Shown in pieces: positions 19,653-30,101 of a stretch of DNA of 64,000 bases; within the stretch, counting starts at the first letter, position 1, and each line of letters begins with the position of its first letter. This stretch comes from Trichocoleus sp. (GTDB lineage Bacteria; Cyanobacteriota; Cyanobacteriia; Elainellales; Elainellaceae). Both the position numbers and the translations under genes were made by a program. The DNA lies in assembly GCA_036702865.1 (NCBI GenBank), contig DATNQD010000087.1, forward strand, positions 124,001 through 188,000, in the 5' to 3' direction. A model generated the notes under the pieces. It was given only the letters and a program-made list of their open reading frames with translations, was not told the DNA's origin and ran no database searches.

Positions 19653-20429
19653 CTAAAGCTGATCAAGCTGAGACTTTAGCGCTTCGAGTTCATCGTCCAC
19701 TGAATCTTTCGGCTCAGATTTGGGGGCTGCTGTTTGTGTACCTGGAAGCTGCGCTTGATTGGGAGCAGAACCACCCAGAAGCTGTGCCTTCATTGCTGCA
19801 AGTTCATCATCAACATCAGTTCCTGATTCCAGTTGAGCAAACTGGCTCTCTAAATCGGCTCCTGCCAACTCAGCTGATGCCTGCGATCGAGCTTCCATTT
19901 GCAGCACTTTTTCTTCCATCCGCTCAAAAGCGCCCATTGCACTGCTGGTACCCAGGTTGCCCACCGTTTTTTGCAGTTGCTCATTTGCCTTAGCAGCGCT
20001 GGCTCTGGCTTTGAGCATATCTTTCTTGGTCTTCGCTTCTGAAATTTTGCCTTCCAAAGCGATTAAGTTGCGCTTGAGGGTATCAACAGTTCCGCTTTGT
20101 TGATCAAGCTGGGCTTTCAGTGCTGCTGCGGTTTCTGCCTGCACTTTCTTCCGGCTCAGGGCTTCTCGCGCCAGGGCTTCATCTCCCTTTTGCAACGCCA
20201 ACTGTGCCCGTCGCTGCCAGTTATCGGCTTCCGACTGCGCCTGTGCCATTTGCTGCTGACTTCGCTTTTGGCTGGCGATCGCCGTTGCCACTGCCTGACG
20301 CAACTGCACCAGGTCTTCCTGCATGTCAATAATTGCCTGGTCGAGAATCTTTTCTGGATCTTCAGCAGAACTGACAGCAGCGTTGAGGTTTGCCCGAACG
20401 ACTCGGCTCACACGGTCAAATAGTCCCAT
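19653..20429 (-). CDS. vipp1: Vipp1/IM30 (PspA family) membrane-remodelling protein
   Basis: Vipp1 is an ESCRT-III-like protein that forms rings and rods on membranes and is needed for thylakoid formation and upkeep. The 258-residue protein starts MGLFDRVSRVVRANLN, the amphipathic helix typical of the family, followed by the DPEKILDQAIIDMQEDLVQLRQ core and long coiled coils. It keeps the C-terminal extension of Vipp1 (VDDELEALKSQLDQL) that separates it from plain PspA. The ATG at 20429 has an upstream AGGAAAGAG; a longer start at 20489 would add 20 residues not seen in the family. Confidence 0.92.
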   Translation of the reverse strand: MGLFDRVSRVVRANLNAAVSSAEDPEKILDQAIIDMQEDLVQLRQAVATAIASQKRSQQQMAQAQSEADNWQRRAQLALQKGDEALAREALSRKKVQAETAAALKAQLDQQSGTVDTLKRNLIALEGKISEAKTKKDMLKARASAAKANEQLQKTVGNLGTSSAMGAFERMEEKVLQMEARSQASAELAGADLESQFAQLESGTDVDDELAAMKAQLLGGSAPNQAQLPGTQTAAPKSEPKDSVDDELEALKSQLDQL

Positions 20430-20644
20430 GACTCTCTTTCCTTTTGGGATATACGAGGTAAGCGATTCCTGCCTCAATTGATAACACAAGTCTCGCTCTG
20501 CCTCTTAGAAACTAGATATTAAAGGTTGCAGCAGGAAAACTGCCCTACTTGATATTCTGACACTCCCAACCCCTAGATCGGTGATTTTCTAGCTCTAGAA
20601 CCCGACTTAACCCTGTCAACATACTGTCTAAACTCAAACTAAAC

Positions 20645-21619
20645 TCAAAGCACGATCGTTTCACCTGTTTCAGCCGATCGACGGGCAGCATCAGCCACTC
20701 GCAGCGCATAAAGGCTGGCGGCTGGCGTGACATAAAGCGGGGAACCCGTCAGCAAGTGATCAAAGACCATCGTTGTATCTTTAGCAAACAGCCCGCGCCG
20801 ACTCGCCACTTCCAGCGATCGGGTTTCAGTGGCAGTAATCAGTTGTCCCTGTTCACCGTTCATCACAATTGCTCCATTTGCCCCATCAATGGTTAAGGCG
20901 CGATCGGCTTGCCAAATCGCTTCTCCTTTGCCATAAACCACTTCTGCGAGTAAGCCAGTCACAAATCGCAGTTGGGCAACGCAGGCACAGGAAGCAAAAT
21001 AGCCCGACACTCGTTCCCTATCCCAGAAGCGGGCTTGACAACTCACGGTTGCCACTTCTCCAAACAAATCAGTTAATCGATGAATGCGTGAAACGGCCCC
21101 AACCAGGGGAAAGCCAAACAATTCGTGGTGATAAGTCCATTTTTCTGGGGCGGGTCGCTGCGGTACAAGGCTGGCATACCGGACATGAAACGGTGTCCCG
21201 ATTTCGGGCAAAGCTGCCTTAATCGCTTGCTGAATGCCGCTAAGAATTTCAATATGTTCGATATGCAGCAGGCAATTTTGGGTTCGCGCCAGCAAGATCA
21301 ATTCTGCGGCTTCGTCCACTTCCATTGCCAGAGGATACTCTACAACAACATGTTTCCCAGCTTCCAAAGCAGACCGAACGATCGCGCCATGTGTTTGATT
21401 CGCTGTGCAGATGATCACCAGATCGATGTCCGACTGCTTCACCAAATCCCGCCAAGATTCCACCGCAGGCACACCGTATGTCTGGCTAAATTCGGCTGTT
21501 TTTGCGGGTTGATGCCCCGTTACTGCAACTAGAGAGGCGCGATCGTCTGCCTGTACCGTTTCGGCTCGTCTTGCCGCTGCATATCCTGTGCCAACTAAAC
21601 CCACTCGAATGGATGACAT
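20645..21619 (-). CDS. bvdR: Biliverdin reductase, Gfo/Idh/MocA family
   Basis: The 324-residue protein looks like cyanobacterial BvdR, which reduces biliverdin IXalpha to bilirubin with NADPH and influences phycobilisome assembly. The N-terminal Rossmann motif is VGLVGTGYAAARRAE. The most telling blocks are LLHIEHIEILSG and KWTYHHELFGFPLVGAVSRIHRLTDLFG (two parts), which closely follow what I recall of Synechocystis BvdR, as does the C-terminal GSPLYVTPAASLYALRVAD. The general family name Gfo/Idh/MocA also applies. It is a single gene, convergent with nothing and separated from vipp1 by 215 bases. Confidence 0.85.
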   Translation of the reverse strand: MSSIRVGLVGTGYAAARRAETVQADDRASLVAVTGHQPAKTAEFSQTYGVPAVESWRDLVKQSDIDLVIICTANQTHGAIVRSALEAGKHVVVEYPLAMEVDEAAELILLARTQNCLLHIEHIEILSGIQQAIKAALPEIGTPFHVRYASLVPQRPAPEKWTYHHELFGFPLVGAVSRIHRLTDLFGEVATVSCQARFWDRERVSGYFASCACVAQLRFVTGLLAEVVYGKGEAIWQADRALTIDGANGAIVMNGEQGQLITATETRSLEVASRRGLFAKDTTMVFDHLLTGSPLYVTPAASLYALRVADAARRSAETGETIVL

Positions 21620-21675
21620 ATCCCCACGCTCCGATCAGACCCATTGGGCATTATCTCAGAGGAGTGAGTCAGGCA

Positions 21676-24600
21676 CTAGTTGATTCTAGAAGTTGTCCCC
21701 GGATTCACCAGCACTTCGCCTTTGAGCATCCGCTGGGCAGCATCCAACAAAGCTTCTTCCAGATAAGGCTTAGTGAAGTAGCCCTTTGCACCCAGTTGGA
21801 CGGCCATTTGACGGTGGCGATCGGCTCCACGAGAGGTCAGCATGGCGATCGGCAAGTGGTTCAAGTTCGGATCTTTCTGGATTCGCGACAGCAGTTCCAA
21901 ACCATCCATGCGCGGCATCTCAATATCGCAGAACACGAGATCACAAGGCAGCCCGGCTCTGAGTTTTTCCCAGGCTTCCTGTCCATCACGGGCTTGCTCC
22001 ACCCGATAACCAATCTTATTAAAGGTCATCGACAGCAGCTCGCGTACCGTGATCGAGTCATCCACAATCAGCACTGTTGGATCAGTCTTGATGTTCTCTT
22101 CGGTAATTGGGTCTTCCCGATCCCACAGCAAGCTTCCAGATTCACGGCGAATGCGTCCCTCCCAGAGGTCGATCAGCTCCAGCACATCGGCGATCGGCAT
22201 AATCCGCCCATCCCCTTGTACCGTTGCACCTGCCACCCCTAATGGCTTCGGAACTGGACCTTCAAGCTGCTTAATTACAATTTCCTGTTCACCCAAGACC
22301 TGATCAACCTGTAATGCCAGGAAGTTGCCTGCACTTCGCAGCACAATGACTGAAACGATGTCTTCCTCCTGGTTGCCCCCATACACACTACCCCGACCCA
22401 ATACGCGGTTATAGCGCAGCAGTTCTGAGAGTGGCTGGAAAGGCAGCAGCATATCGCGCCAGTAGATACAGGACTGTCCTGCTTCGTCGATCTGAATCCG
22501 ATCTTTGGGCACATCGAGCATATCCTCGACCCCATCCATCGGGAAGGCAATGCGGGCACGGTTACTGATGCAGCAAAGGGCTTTGGAAATACTGAGCGTC
22601 AGGGGTAAGCGAATTGTAAATGTTGTGCCTTTGCCGATCGCCGAATCAATCGTAATTGCGCCGCGAATTTCGTTCAGATTATTCCGCACAACATCCAAAC
22701 CAACCCCACGTCCGCGCAGGTCATCTGCCTTGTCAACGGTACTAAAACCATGATGGAAGAGCAGATCGTATACATCCAGACGAGACAAATCTCTCGCTTC
22801 CGCAGCCGTAAGCAGACCTTTCTCAACTGCCTTCGACTTAACTCTTTCCGAATCAATGCCAGCCCCATCATCACTGACTGAAATTACCGTCTGGTTGCCC
22901 TGATGGAAGGTGCGAATGATGATGCGTCCAGTGGGTGATTTGCCAGCCGCAATCCGTTCTTCCGGGGTTTCAATTCCGTGAGCAATTGCATTATTGACCA
23001 AATGCGTCATCGGATCATACAGTTGCTCGACGATCATCTTATCGATCAGCGTGTCTCGACCCTCAATAATGAGTTCTGCCTGTTTGCCATATTTGAGTGA
23101 ATTGTCGCGGACGCCTCTAGGCAAGCGATCGGCAGTTTGAGAGAAGGGAACCATGCGCGCACGGGTTAAGCCTTCCTGCAGCTGCGTCGTGATCTGTCGG
23201 AAATTGCGCGTCACCTGATCGCTCTCTTCCACCACAAAGTCAATGTCTGATGCAGATTCTCGCACCCGCACAATTAACTCAATCATCTCCTGCGACAGCG
23301 TGTGGAATGCTGTAAACTGGTCGATTTCCAGCGCATCAAAGCTTACCCCTGTCGCATGACTGGTTTCAGACGAAGCCGAGGCAGTTCCAGAAGTATGATA
23401 GTTCCGTCGGCTTGATAGCAGAGAACGTTCAAGGAGCGATCGCTCATACAGGTCGCGCATCCGCTGTCCCACATCACTCAGCTGCTGCACCTGATAAAGC
23501 AAGTTATCAAGAAACTGCCGCAGCCTTTCCTGTGCCTGCTCCAGGCTGTTACGGTTCACCACCATTTCCCCAACCAGGTTATTCAGGCTGTCGAGGTGTT
23601 TCACGGAAACCCGCATCGTTTGATCGCTGAGAACGTTACGGCGGTTTGAACGGCGATTGGTGGTGCTAGAGGCTTTTCGAGTCGGAGATGAACCGACACC
23701 CAATGTCTGGTCTGCATCTTTGAGGAGGGCTTCCAAGTCACCAAATTCGTCGTCCGGTTCCTGAATTCGTGTTGCAGGGAGCGCACTTGTGATAGGCGGT
23801 GAAGTTGGCGGAGCCGCTGGTATATCCTCTAAGAGGGCTTCTAGATCGGCAAATTCATCGGGAAGATCGGTTAAAACTTCTGTTGCTGGAGGCTGCGGTT
23901 CTTCTGCCAGCATTAACTCTAAATCAGAAAATTCGTCCTCAGGTGTAGAAATTGGCTCTTCTGCCAACATCAACTCTAAGTCAGAAAAGTCATCCTCAGG
24001 GGCAGAAATTGGCTCTTCTGTCAGCATTGACTCTAAGCCAGAAAATTCGTCCTCAGGTGTAGAAATCGGCTCTGCTGCCAGCATGGACTCTAAGTCAGAA
24101 AAGTCATCCGTGGCAAAGGTTGAGAGGATGGAATCATTCGCATTGTCATCCTCTAGTTCAGAAAGGGCATCAAAATCAGCAAAGTTTAGCGCTTCCGTAT
24201 CTGCGACGGGAGTGGGCTGATTCAACTCATGCTCCACCTCAAGCTCAAACGGCTCCGGTTCTTCCTCTGCAAACAACAGGGGTTCACTGCTGATGCGCTC
24301 CGGGTCCTCTTGATCCGTCACATCATCTACTGCCCCAAACGCGTTGATGCCACCATCACCCACTTGTGAATCGCCAAATTCTGCCTCTTCAAACAGAGAC
24401 ACATCAAAGTCAAAGGGGCTTTCCATCTCTGCGTTAAGCGGATCATCGATCGATTCTTCGATCGCTTCAAAGTGAAAAGGAGATGGGATTTCTGAACCAC
24501 TGTCCTCAAAATCGAACGTTAATTCAGCTAATTCCTCTAAACGGGAAGACGCATTTGGGGTATCAAGTTCCTGAGGCAGTTCAGAGGCTTCGCTCACGAT

Positions 24601-27063
24601 CGCTTCTGACAATTCATCATCTGTTTGCTCAGCTTGATCAGCAGCGTCAAACAAACCGTCAAAATTTCCATTGACTTCTGAAGGCTCCAGCTCGAATGGC
24701 ATTGCTGCCGATAGGTCAGGCGGCTCTACCGTAATCGCATCTTCACCAAACAAGTCGTCCAGATCAGCCACACCTGTTGCAGGAGCGATCGACCATTCTG
24801 CCAAGTCTTCACCGGACACTACCTCACTGGACACTGCCTCATAAGACATTGCCTCAAACAGGTTGTCTGGCTGTACAGGCGCATCAAATAAATTGACAAG
24901 CTCATCTGATGCGGGTTCGTTAACCACTGCCGATGTTTCTAACCAGTCGAAATCAGAGGTTTCGTTTGATACATCCTCAGGTTCAGTAGCAGCCGCAAGC
25001 TCAAACTGCTCAAGATTGCCATCCAGCTCAAAGGGTGCTGCATCCAGGTCGAACAAACTCGATTCGGATGCTTCAGCAGCAGTAACGGCATCTGCGGCAA
25101 AATCAAACAGTTCAGCACTGTCTGTCTGTTCTAAGTCTTGTAGAGTTGATTCCGCTAGTCCCAGGTCAAATAGTTCCTGGTTCTGCTCAGTCTCAGAGAC
25201 ATTTTCTGCAGCAACCTCAAAAAGTTCTGGTTCAGGTTCACTAACCGATGCCAGGTTGAAGGCATCTGAGAAGTCATCAAAGGCATTCTCTGAGGATGGA
25301 TTGGATGTGCCACCTTCCCCCCACAGATCAACTTCCCAATTGTCGTTGTCAGGCTGGTCACTGTCAGCAGTAAGGGATTCTAAGCTAGAACTGTCAAAAA
25401 CAGCTTCAAATGATTCTTCCGTCGAGAATCCTGCTGGAGATAACCCTTCCATCTCCAGACCAGCAAACAGCTCATCCAAATTACCTAAAGGTTTAGGTTC
25501 CGCTGCTTTGGGTGGAGCAGGAGCTTCTCCGTCAAATAGAGTACCAAAGTCATCAAATGGAGGTTCCGTGACATCCGACGAAGCAGTCACTGAATCAAAG
25601 AACTCGGCTTGTTGTGCTGCTGAATTCAGTAAACCTGATAAGTCCTCCTCCCCATCATCAAACAGGAGATCATCAGACTCTTCTGGTTCAAACAGCAAAT
25701 CTGAGAATTCGCCCTCTGCCGCTAAGATCTCAGGCATTTCTGCCGTTTCAGGGATATCAGAAACTGACCAATCTTCTCCTAAATCTGGCCCTTCTCCATC
25801 AAATAGGTCTGCAAGCGAGTTTAATTCGGCACTTCCAACAGCGGGTCCAGTGCGGCGAGGCTGAACAGCAGCCATGTCTTCATTCTGATCAAACTGGTCA
25901 AAGTTGAAGTCCTCTGTCTGACCACTCTCTGACTGGCTGACATCAAACGAATCTAGATTCTGCCCGATCGGAATATCGAAAGCAAAGTCTTCCGCTTCAG
26001 CATTCTCTTCATCTTGAATACTTGTTGTTGGCTGTGTTTCAGTCGTGGTGAACCAATCTTCTACTGCCGCATCTTCCTGATCGAACAACGAGAAAGGCTG
26101 CTCTGCCTCCTCAAAGCCTATTAGAGCATCTTCACTGAGGAAGGACTGATCATCGATCGCTCCAAACAAGTCTGCCAGGTCAGCATTCACTGGTTCTGGT
26201 TCAGGTGGGAGGAGGTCAAGTAAAGCCTGACTGGGCGTAATATCGAGCGATCGTCCAGCCAGTACAAGTTCTTGGGCGCTTTTAATCTCCTTAATTAGGA
26301 CAGGAGCCAGCGATCGGTAGGAATTTTCCAGATTCCCAACTGCCAACCATGCCTGCTCTAGCAAATCACACCAGTTGGTTAACTCAAGTTGTTCGCCCGG
26401 CTGAGCCATGACCTGACAAAGATCCTGAAGCTGCTGTCGAGAATGCTCATTATCTGGCTGCTTAAACAGTTGCAGCATATCGCGCAAATGTGCCGGAACA
26501 TCACTTTGAAAGATGAGTTGCAAGGCACTTTCTTCACGGTTGATCGTTGGCTGAGTTGCCCTGGGTGCTGGAGATGCAATAGGCGAATTTATCGCAGTAT
26601 TCGCCAGACTGACATCCTCAGGTAGCGCCACTCCTGCTTCGCTCACCAGGCTGTTCAAATGCTGACCCAGTTGAGTAAAAATTGGTTCAACCGCCGCCAT
26701 CAGTTCCGCTGCTTTATCTTCAGTTAAACCAAATGGACCTTGAAGCTGCTCCAGAAGTTCTTGCAGTGTGTCAAACACCCGTAAGAACAAGGTTTCTAGC
26801 TTCTGATCTGTTTTAACCCCTGTGCATTCCTTCAGCACCTTAAAGTAGTCTTCTAGTCGGTGAGCAGTTTGCTGAATGCTGGACAACCCTAACATTGCAG
26901 CCCCACCTTTGACTGAGTGAGCAGCCCGGAAGACTTCAGTCACCATTTCAGGATCGGCGATCGTTGCTTTCAGGTCGATCAATCCTTGTTCAATCGTGTT
27001 GAGGTGGTCTTTTGCCTCCTCAATGAAGTAACCCATGATCCGCTGTTGTTGTTCCGACAGCAT
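21676..27063 (-). CDS. hmpE: Giant CheA-type hybrid histidine kinase of the hmp locus (HmpE/PilL-like)
   Basis: At 1,795 residues this is a very large CheA. In order: an Hpt domain with phospho-accepting H49 (AAHSVKGGAAMLG); a second degenerate helical Hpt-like segment (about 180-290); a roughly 830-residue acidic disordered linker; the dimerisation domain (MRVSVKHLDSLNNLVGEM); the ATPase domain (NNAIAHGIETPEER, DDGAGID, RGRGVGLDVV); a CheW-like domain; and a receiver with phospho-accepting D1713. It should pass signals from the adjacent receptor HmpD to its own receiver and to HmpB, steering type IV pili. Typical CheA proteins are much shorter; the extra length is all linker. It is the last gene of the cluster, 171 bases after hmpD. 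Confidence 0.93.
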   Translation of the reverse strand: MLSEQQQRIMGYFIEEAKDHLNTIEQGLIDLKATIADPEMVTEVFRAAHSVKGGAAMLGLSSIQQTAHRLEDYFKVLKECTGVKTDQKLETLFLRVFDTLQELLEQLQGPFGLTEDKAAELMAAVEPIFTQLGQHLNSLVSEAGVALPEDVSLANTAINSPIASPAPRATQPTINREESALQLIFQSDVPAHLRDMLQLFKQPDNEHSRQQLQDLCQVMAQPGEQLELTNWCDLLEQAWLAVGNLENSYRSLAPVLIKEIKSAQELVLAGRSLDITPSQALLDLLPPEPEPVNADLADLFGAIDDQSFLSEDALIGFEEAEQPFSLFDQEDAAVEDWFTTTETQPTTSIQDEENAEAEDFAFDIPIGQNLDSFDVSQSESGQTEDFNFDQFDQNEDMAAVQPRRTGPAVGSAELNSLADLFDGEGPDLGEDWSVSDIPETAEMPEILAAEGEFSDLLFEPEESDDLLFDDGEEDLSGLLNSAAQQAEFFDSVTASSDVTEPPFDDFGTLFDGEAPAPPKAAEPKPLGNLDELFAGLEMEGLSPAGFSTEESFEAVFDSSSLESLTADSDQPDNDNWEVDLWGEGGTSNPSSENAFDDFSDAFNLASVSEPEPELFEVAAENVSETEQNQELFDLGLAESTLQDLEQTDSAELFDFAADAVTAAEASESSLFDLDAAPFELDGNLEQFELAAATEPEDVSNETSDFDWLETSAVVNEPASDELVNLFDAPVQPDNLFEAMSYEAVSSEVVSGEDLAEWSIAPATGVADLDDLFGEDAITVEPPDLSAAMPFELEPSEVNGNFDGLFDAADQAEQTDDELSEAIVSEASELPQELDTPNASSRLEELAELTFDFEDSGSEIPSPFHFEAIEESIDDPLNAEMESPFDFDVSLFEEAEFGDSQVGDGGINAFGAVDDVTDQEDPERISSEPLLFAEEEPEPFELEVEHELNQPTPVADTEALNFADFDALSELEDDNANDSILSTFATDDFSDLESMLAAEPISTPEDEFSGLESMLTEEPISAPEDDFSDLELMLAEEPISTPEDEFSDLELMLAEEPQPPATEVLTDLPDEFADLEALLEDIPAAPPTSPPITSALPATRIQEPDDEFGDLEALLKDADQTLGVGSSPTRKASSTTNRRSNRRNVLSDQTMRVSVKHLDSLNNLVGEMVVNRNSLEQAQERLRQFLDNLLYQVQQLSDVGQRMRDLYERSLLERSLLSSRRNYHTSGTASASSETSHATGVSFDALEIDQFTAFHTLSQEMIELIVRVRESASDIDFVVEESDQVTRNFRQITTQLQEGLTRARMVPFSQTADRLPRGVRDNSLKYGKQAELIIEGRDTLIDKMIVEQLYDPMTHLVNNAIAHGIETPEERIAAGKSPTGRIIIRTFHQGNQTVISVSDDGAGIDSERVKSKAVEKGLLTAAEARDLSRLDVYDLLFHHGFSTVDKADDLRGRGVGLDVVRNNLNEIRGAITIDSAIGKGTTFTIRLPLTLSISKALCCISNRARIAFPMDGVEDMLDVPKDRIQIDEAGQSCIYWRDMLLPFQPLSELLRYNRVLGRGSVYGGNQEEDIVSVIVLRSAGNFLALQVDQVLGEQEIVIKQLEGPVPKPLGVAGATVQGDGRIMPIADVLELIDLWEGRIRRESGSLLWDREDPITEENIKTDPTVLIVDDSITVRELLSMTFNKIGYRVEQARDGQEAWEKLRAGLPCDLVFCDIEMPRMDGLELLSRIQKDPNLNHLPIAMLTSRGADRHRQMAVQLGAKGYFTKPYLEEALLDAAQRMLKGEVLVNPGTTSRIN
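23897..24109 (-). repeat. 57-bp tandem repeat inside the CheA gene
   Basis: Three full copies and one partial copy of a 57-base unit lie head to tail (23897-23953, 23954-24010, 24011-24067, 24068-24109). Each encodes 19 residues of the form DxFSDLExMLxEEPISxPE. The unit keeps the reading frame, and copies differ at several positions, so they are not very recent. Shorter relatives (DEFADLEALL, DEFGDLEALL) follow toward the kinase core. Confidence 0.92.
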
Positions 27064-27234
27064 AGCCTTTTCCTTGGAGTGGGGAAGATGAAGGGGAGGG
27101 GATAAAACGTGAGGGACGAGAAAAGGATGGATGGAATTTAAGTAACGAGTAAGGATACTGCAAAGAAGCGGTTGAGGAGATTTTAGACATTCAGCCTCTT
27201 GACTTCAAAACAATCTATCCCTCATCCTGACTCA

Positions 27235-30057
27235 CTACACCTTTTCAACGCGGAATCGTTCCACGGACGCCAAGAGGTCGCGGGCAACACCCACCAGACT
27301 TTGCAGTGAGCCAGAAACGCGTTGTGCCTCCTGAGAGGTTTCTTGAGCCGTTAACTCAACAGATTGCATCACCTGAGCAACAGCACGAGAGGTTTCCGTC
27401 TGTTCAACGGTATCCGCAGTAATCGATCGCACTAATACGTCAATTCGATTTGACACCTGAATAATGTCTTCCAGAGAACGTTTTGCCTGCTCTGCCAGAC
27501 GAGTGCCCTCAATGACCTGCTGAGTGCCTTCCTCCATTGCTGTCATTACGGAGCTGGTTTCACCTTGAATTTGCAGCACGATTTGCTCAATCTCTTTCGA
27601 AGCTTTAGCGGCTCGGTCTGCTAGCTGACGCACCTCATCTGCAACGATCGCAAATCCCCGTCCGGCTTCTCCGGCTCTAGCCGCTTCAATACTGGCGTTT
27701 AGAGCAAGCAGGTTCGTTCGGGAGGCAATTTGCGAAATCAAGGCGACGATCTTCGAGATCTCCTGCGACGATTCTGCCAGTCGCTTGACCTTGCGAGTCG
27801 TTTCTGCCACCGTTTCCCGAATCTCCAGGATGCCGGAAACCGTCCGTTCCACGGCTTCGCCCCCTTTCAATGCGGTTGCAGATGCCGATCGCGCCACTTC
27901 TTCAGCTTCCCGCGCACTTTCTGCTACCCGCTGAATGGAATCGGTCATGACCTGGACAGAATTCAGCGTTACGGCAAGCTCTTCTGCCTGTCTGAGTGCA
28001 TCTGAGGAGAGCGATCGAGCAAAGATTTCATTCTCAGTCGAACTCTTTGTCACCTGACGGGCAGCCACCTTAACCTGCTGGACAATTTCGCGCAGGTTTT
28101 GAATGGTCAGGTTGAAAGAGTCGGCAACCGCACCCAACACGTCTGCGGTCACTTCTGCCTGAACCGTCAAGTCTCCCCTTGCTGCACCTTCCACATCGTC
28201 CAGAAGACGGATCACCTGACGCTGTAGATCTTCTTTTGCTTGCTCTTGTTCTTCTGCTTTGCGCTGTGCTTCGCTGGTGGTTGTCAGAATTACTCGGGAC
28301 ATCTGGTTAAAGCTGGTTGCCAGTTGTCCAAATTCGTCTTCTGAGTAAACGGTTGCATGAGCACTAAGGTTGCCCTGCGAAACAGAGTCAAACTGGTTTT
28401 GTAAATCAGAGACGCTTCGCCTCACCTGCTTCGTGAGAACACCGCTTAGAACCGATGCTACCCCAATTCCAGTCAAACAGGCAGTTGCGCTCATGGCGAT
28501 GCCAGCAGTAGTCATATAGGGTATAACGGTCGATCGATTTGATTGAGGCACCGTTGAAGCAGCCACAAAATTGACCGTCGCAACTGCCAGCATTGAGACT
28601 ATCCCAGTCGCCCCAGCAATGAGCCACTTTTTCTTATCCAGTGGCGCGTTTTCCAACGGAGCCGTCCAACCCTGCTCAACGGTGACATCGGGTTCAATCT
28701 GGCGATTTTCTGCTTGCGTGAACGCAGGGATTTGATCGGCAGTGCCAGAGAGCGGAAACATCTCATCATCCCGGATGATGGACTGATCAATGCCGTCTGT
28801 AAAGTCAAACCCGACGCTGCTGGTTGTTGTCCCAGACGTTGCTCCACTAGAGGCGGAGGTCATGCCGATCGAAGGACTGGTAAAGTCCACTGAGTTGTCG
28901 GAGATGTCGAAGTCAGGTAAGCTCCCTAGATCATCGAACTCATCAAACTCATCCAGAAAATCAACGTTGCCAGCCGCACCACTTTGACGAGAAGCAATCC
29001 CTTCAAGTGAAGGATCATCATCGCTGGAGAAGGTTGACTCACTCAGGTCATTGTCCAGGTTAAAGTTGGTATTTGAAACGAACGTCCTCTCATCGTCTGC
29101 AAAGTTTGTGCCATAAGCAGGCGTATTATTTCCATAGCCACTGCTGTGAGAGGGCACATCGTAAGTCGGCGTTTCATAGGCTTGGTCTAAATCAGAATTA
29201 TCTTGAAACTCCTCATCCGCCATAAACAGAGTTTCATCATCTGGAGTGCGTGCCCGAAAGCCCTGTGAACCTGAGCCAGGATAGGAGTCCGCAACAGGCA
29301 TTGAAAAGTCTGAGAGGCCATCGCTGTCTTCAAAGTCACTGAGCGTGAAGGGGGTGTCCTCAAAGTCGGACGCAGAAGCTCCAAAAGGGTTCGCGGCAAA
29401 GGGGTTATCTGCTTCATCAAAGCCGTTGAGCTCGTTGCCTGCGGATGAACCGAAGGGATTCGTATCTGGAACTGCGAAAGGATTCGCCGCCCCGCTGCCA
29501 TCTAAGGAACCGAGATCTTCAGTGCTGTCAAGGTTGAGATCGGCAAAGTCAAACTCATCGTTGAGGTGATCCTGGGTCGAGTCAGGCGTTTGCCAACTCG
29601 ATGCTGCCTCATTGTCTTGAAAGGGTGACAGGGGAGAATCGATCGTACTAACGAAGTCGGTATCAATATCTGGGAACTGGTGGTCAGCAAGGTCTTGATC
29701 GGCAAAACTCTGATTGGCAGAATCTTGATAAGCAAAATCAGCCTCATTGAAATCCGGCTCAGCAGACTGCCCATTCGATGACCCAACATATTGTTCAGCG
29801 TAGGCTAGACCGTTGTTGGCAAAATTGACATATTCTTCATCAGTCGTCAGTCTTAACACGGATGAATATTGCTCTCTGGCAACGTCATACTGCTGTAAGC
29901 CGTAGCAATAGATATGCCCCCGTAGTAAGCGGACATTGGGATCGTCAGGGTTATGTTCAACAAGCCGATCGACAATCGTTGCTGCCTCCTCATAGCTGCC
30001 CATCATGTAGGCTCTTTCAGCTTGCTTGTAATCTTCCGCGTAAGTGCTTGCTCCCAT
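27235..30057 (-). CDS. hmpD: Methyl-accepting chemotaxis protein of the hmp locus (HmpD/PilJ-like)
   Basis: The 940-residue receptor starts with a TPR-like helical region (about residues 8-110, e.g. [20 protein letters not shown]), then about 350 acidic disordered residues with several NPF motifs. Two membrane helices follow (about 474-500 and 514-540) separated by only some 14 residues, so there is no periplasmic ligand-binding domain. Two HAMP-type segments come next, then the signalling hairpin with [21 protein letters not shown] near residue 785. Homologues in filamentous cyanobacteria are needed for hormogonium motility. Input is inferred to come from the cytoplasmic TPR/linker part. Confidence 0.93.
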   Translation of the reverse strand: MGASTYAEDYKQAERAYMMGSYEEAATIVDRLVEHNPDDPNVRLLRGHIYCYGLQQYDVAREQYSSVLRLTTDEEYVNFANNGLAYAEQYVGSSNGQSAEPDFNEADFAYQDSANQSFADQDLADHQFPDIDTDFVSTIDSPLSPFQDNEAASSWQTPDSTQDHLNDEFDFADLNLDSTEDLGSLDGSGAANPFAVPDTNPFGSSAGNELNGFDEADNPFAANPFGASASDFEDTPFTLSDFEDSDGLSDFSMPVADSYPGSGSQGFRARTPDDETLFMADEEFQDNSDLDQAYETPTYDVPSHSSGYGNNTPAYGTNFADDERTFVSNTNFNLDNDLSESTFSSDDDPSLEGIASRQSGAAGNVDFLDEFDEFDDLGSLPDFDISDNSVDFTSPSIGMTSASSGATSGTTTSSVGFDFTDGIDQSIIRDDEMFPLSGTADQIPAFTQAENRQIEPDVTVEQGWTAPLENAPLDKKKWLIAGATGIVSMLAVATVNFVAASTVPQSNRSTVIPYMTTAGIAMSATACLTGIGVASVLSGVLTKQVRRSVSDLQNQFDSVSQGNLSAHATVYSEDEFGQLATSFNQMSRVILTTTSEAQRKAEEQEQAKEDLQRQVIRLLDDVEGAARGDLTVQAEVTADVLGAVADSFNLTIQNLREIVQQVKVAARQVTKSSTENEIFARSLSSDALRQAEELAVTLNSVQVMTDSIQRVAESAREAEEVARSASATALKGGEAVERTVSGILEIRETVAETTRKVKRLAESSQEISKIVALISQIASRTNLLALNASIEAARAGEAGRGFAIVADEVRQLADRAAKASKEIEQIVLQIQGETSSVMTAMEEGTQQVIEGTRLAEQAKRSLEDIIQVSNRIDVLVRSITADTVEQTETSRAVAQVMQSVELTAQETSQEAQRVSGSLQSLVGVARDLLASVERFRVEKV

Positions 30058-30101
30058 CTGTCTTCTCTCCTACCCGTGCATTAGTCTGATTTGCCAGCCC
30101 A

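Noticed and set aside
19412-19666. Minus-strand 84-codon frame between ppk1 and vipp1
   Set aside because: It spans the vipp1 terminator and lacks a ribosome binding site.
24863-25864. Plus-strand 333-codon Ser-rich frame
   Set aside because: It is exactly antisense to the acidic linker of hmpE; biased Asp/Glu/Leu codons on one strand give open Ser-rich frames on the other.
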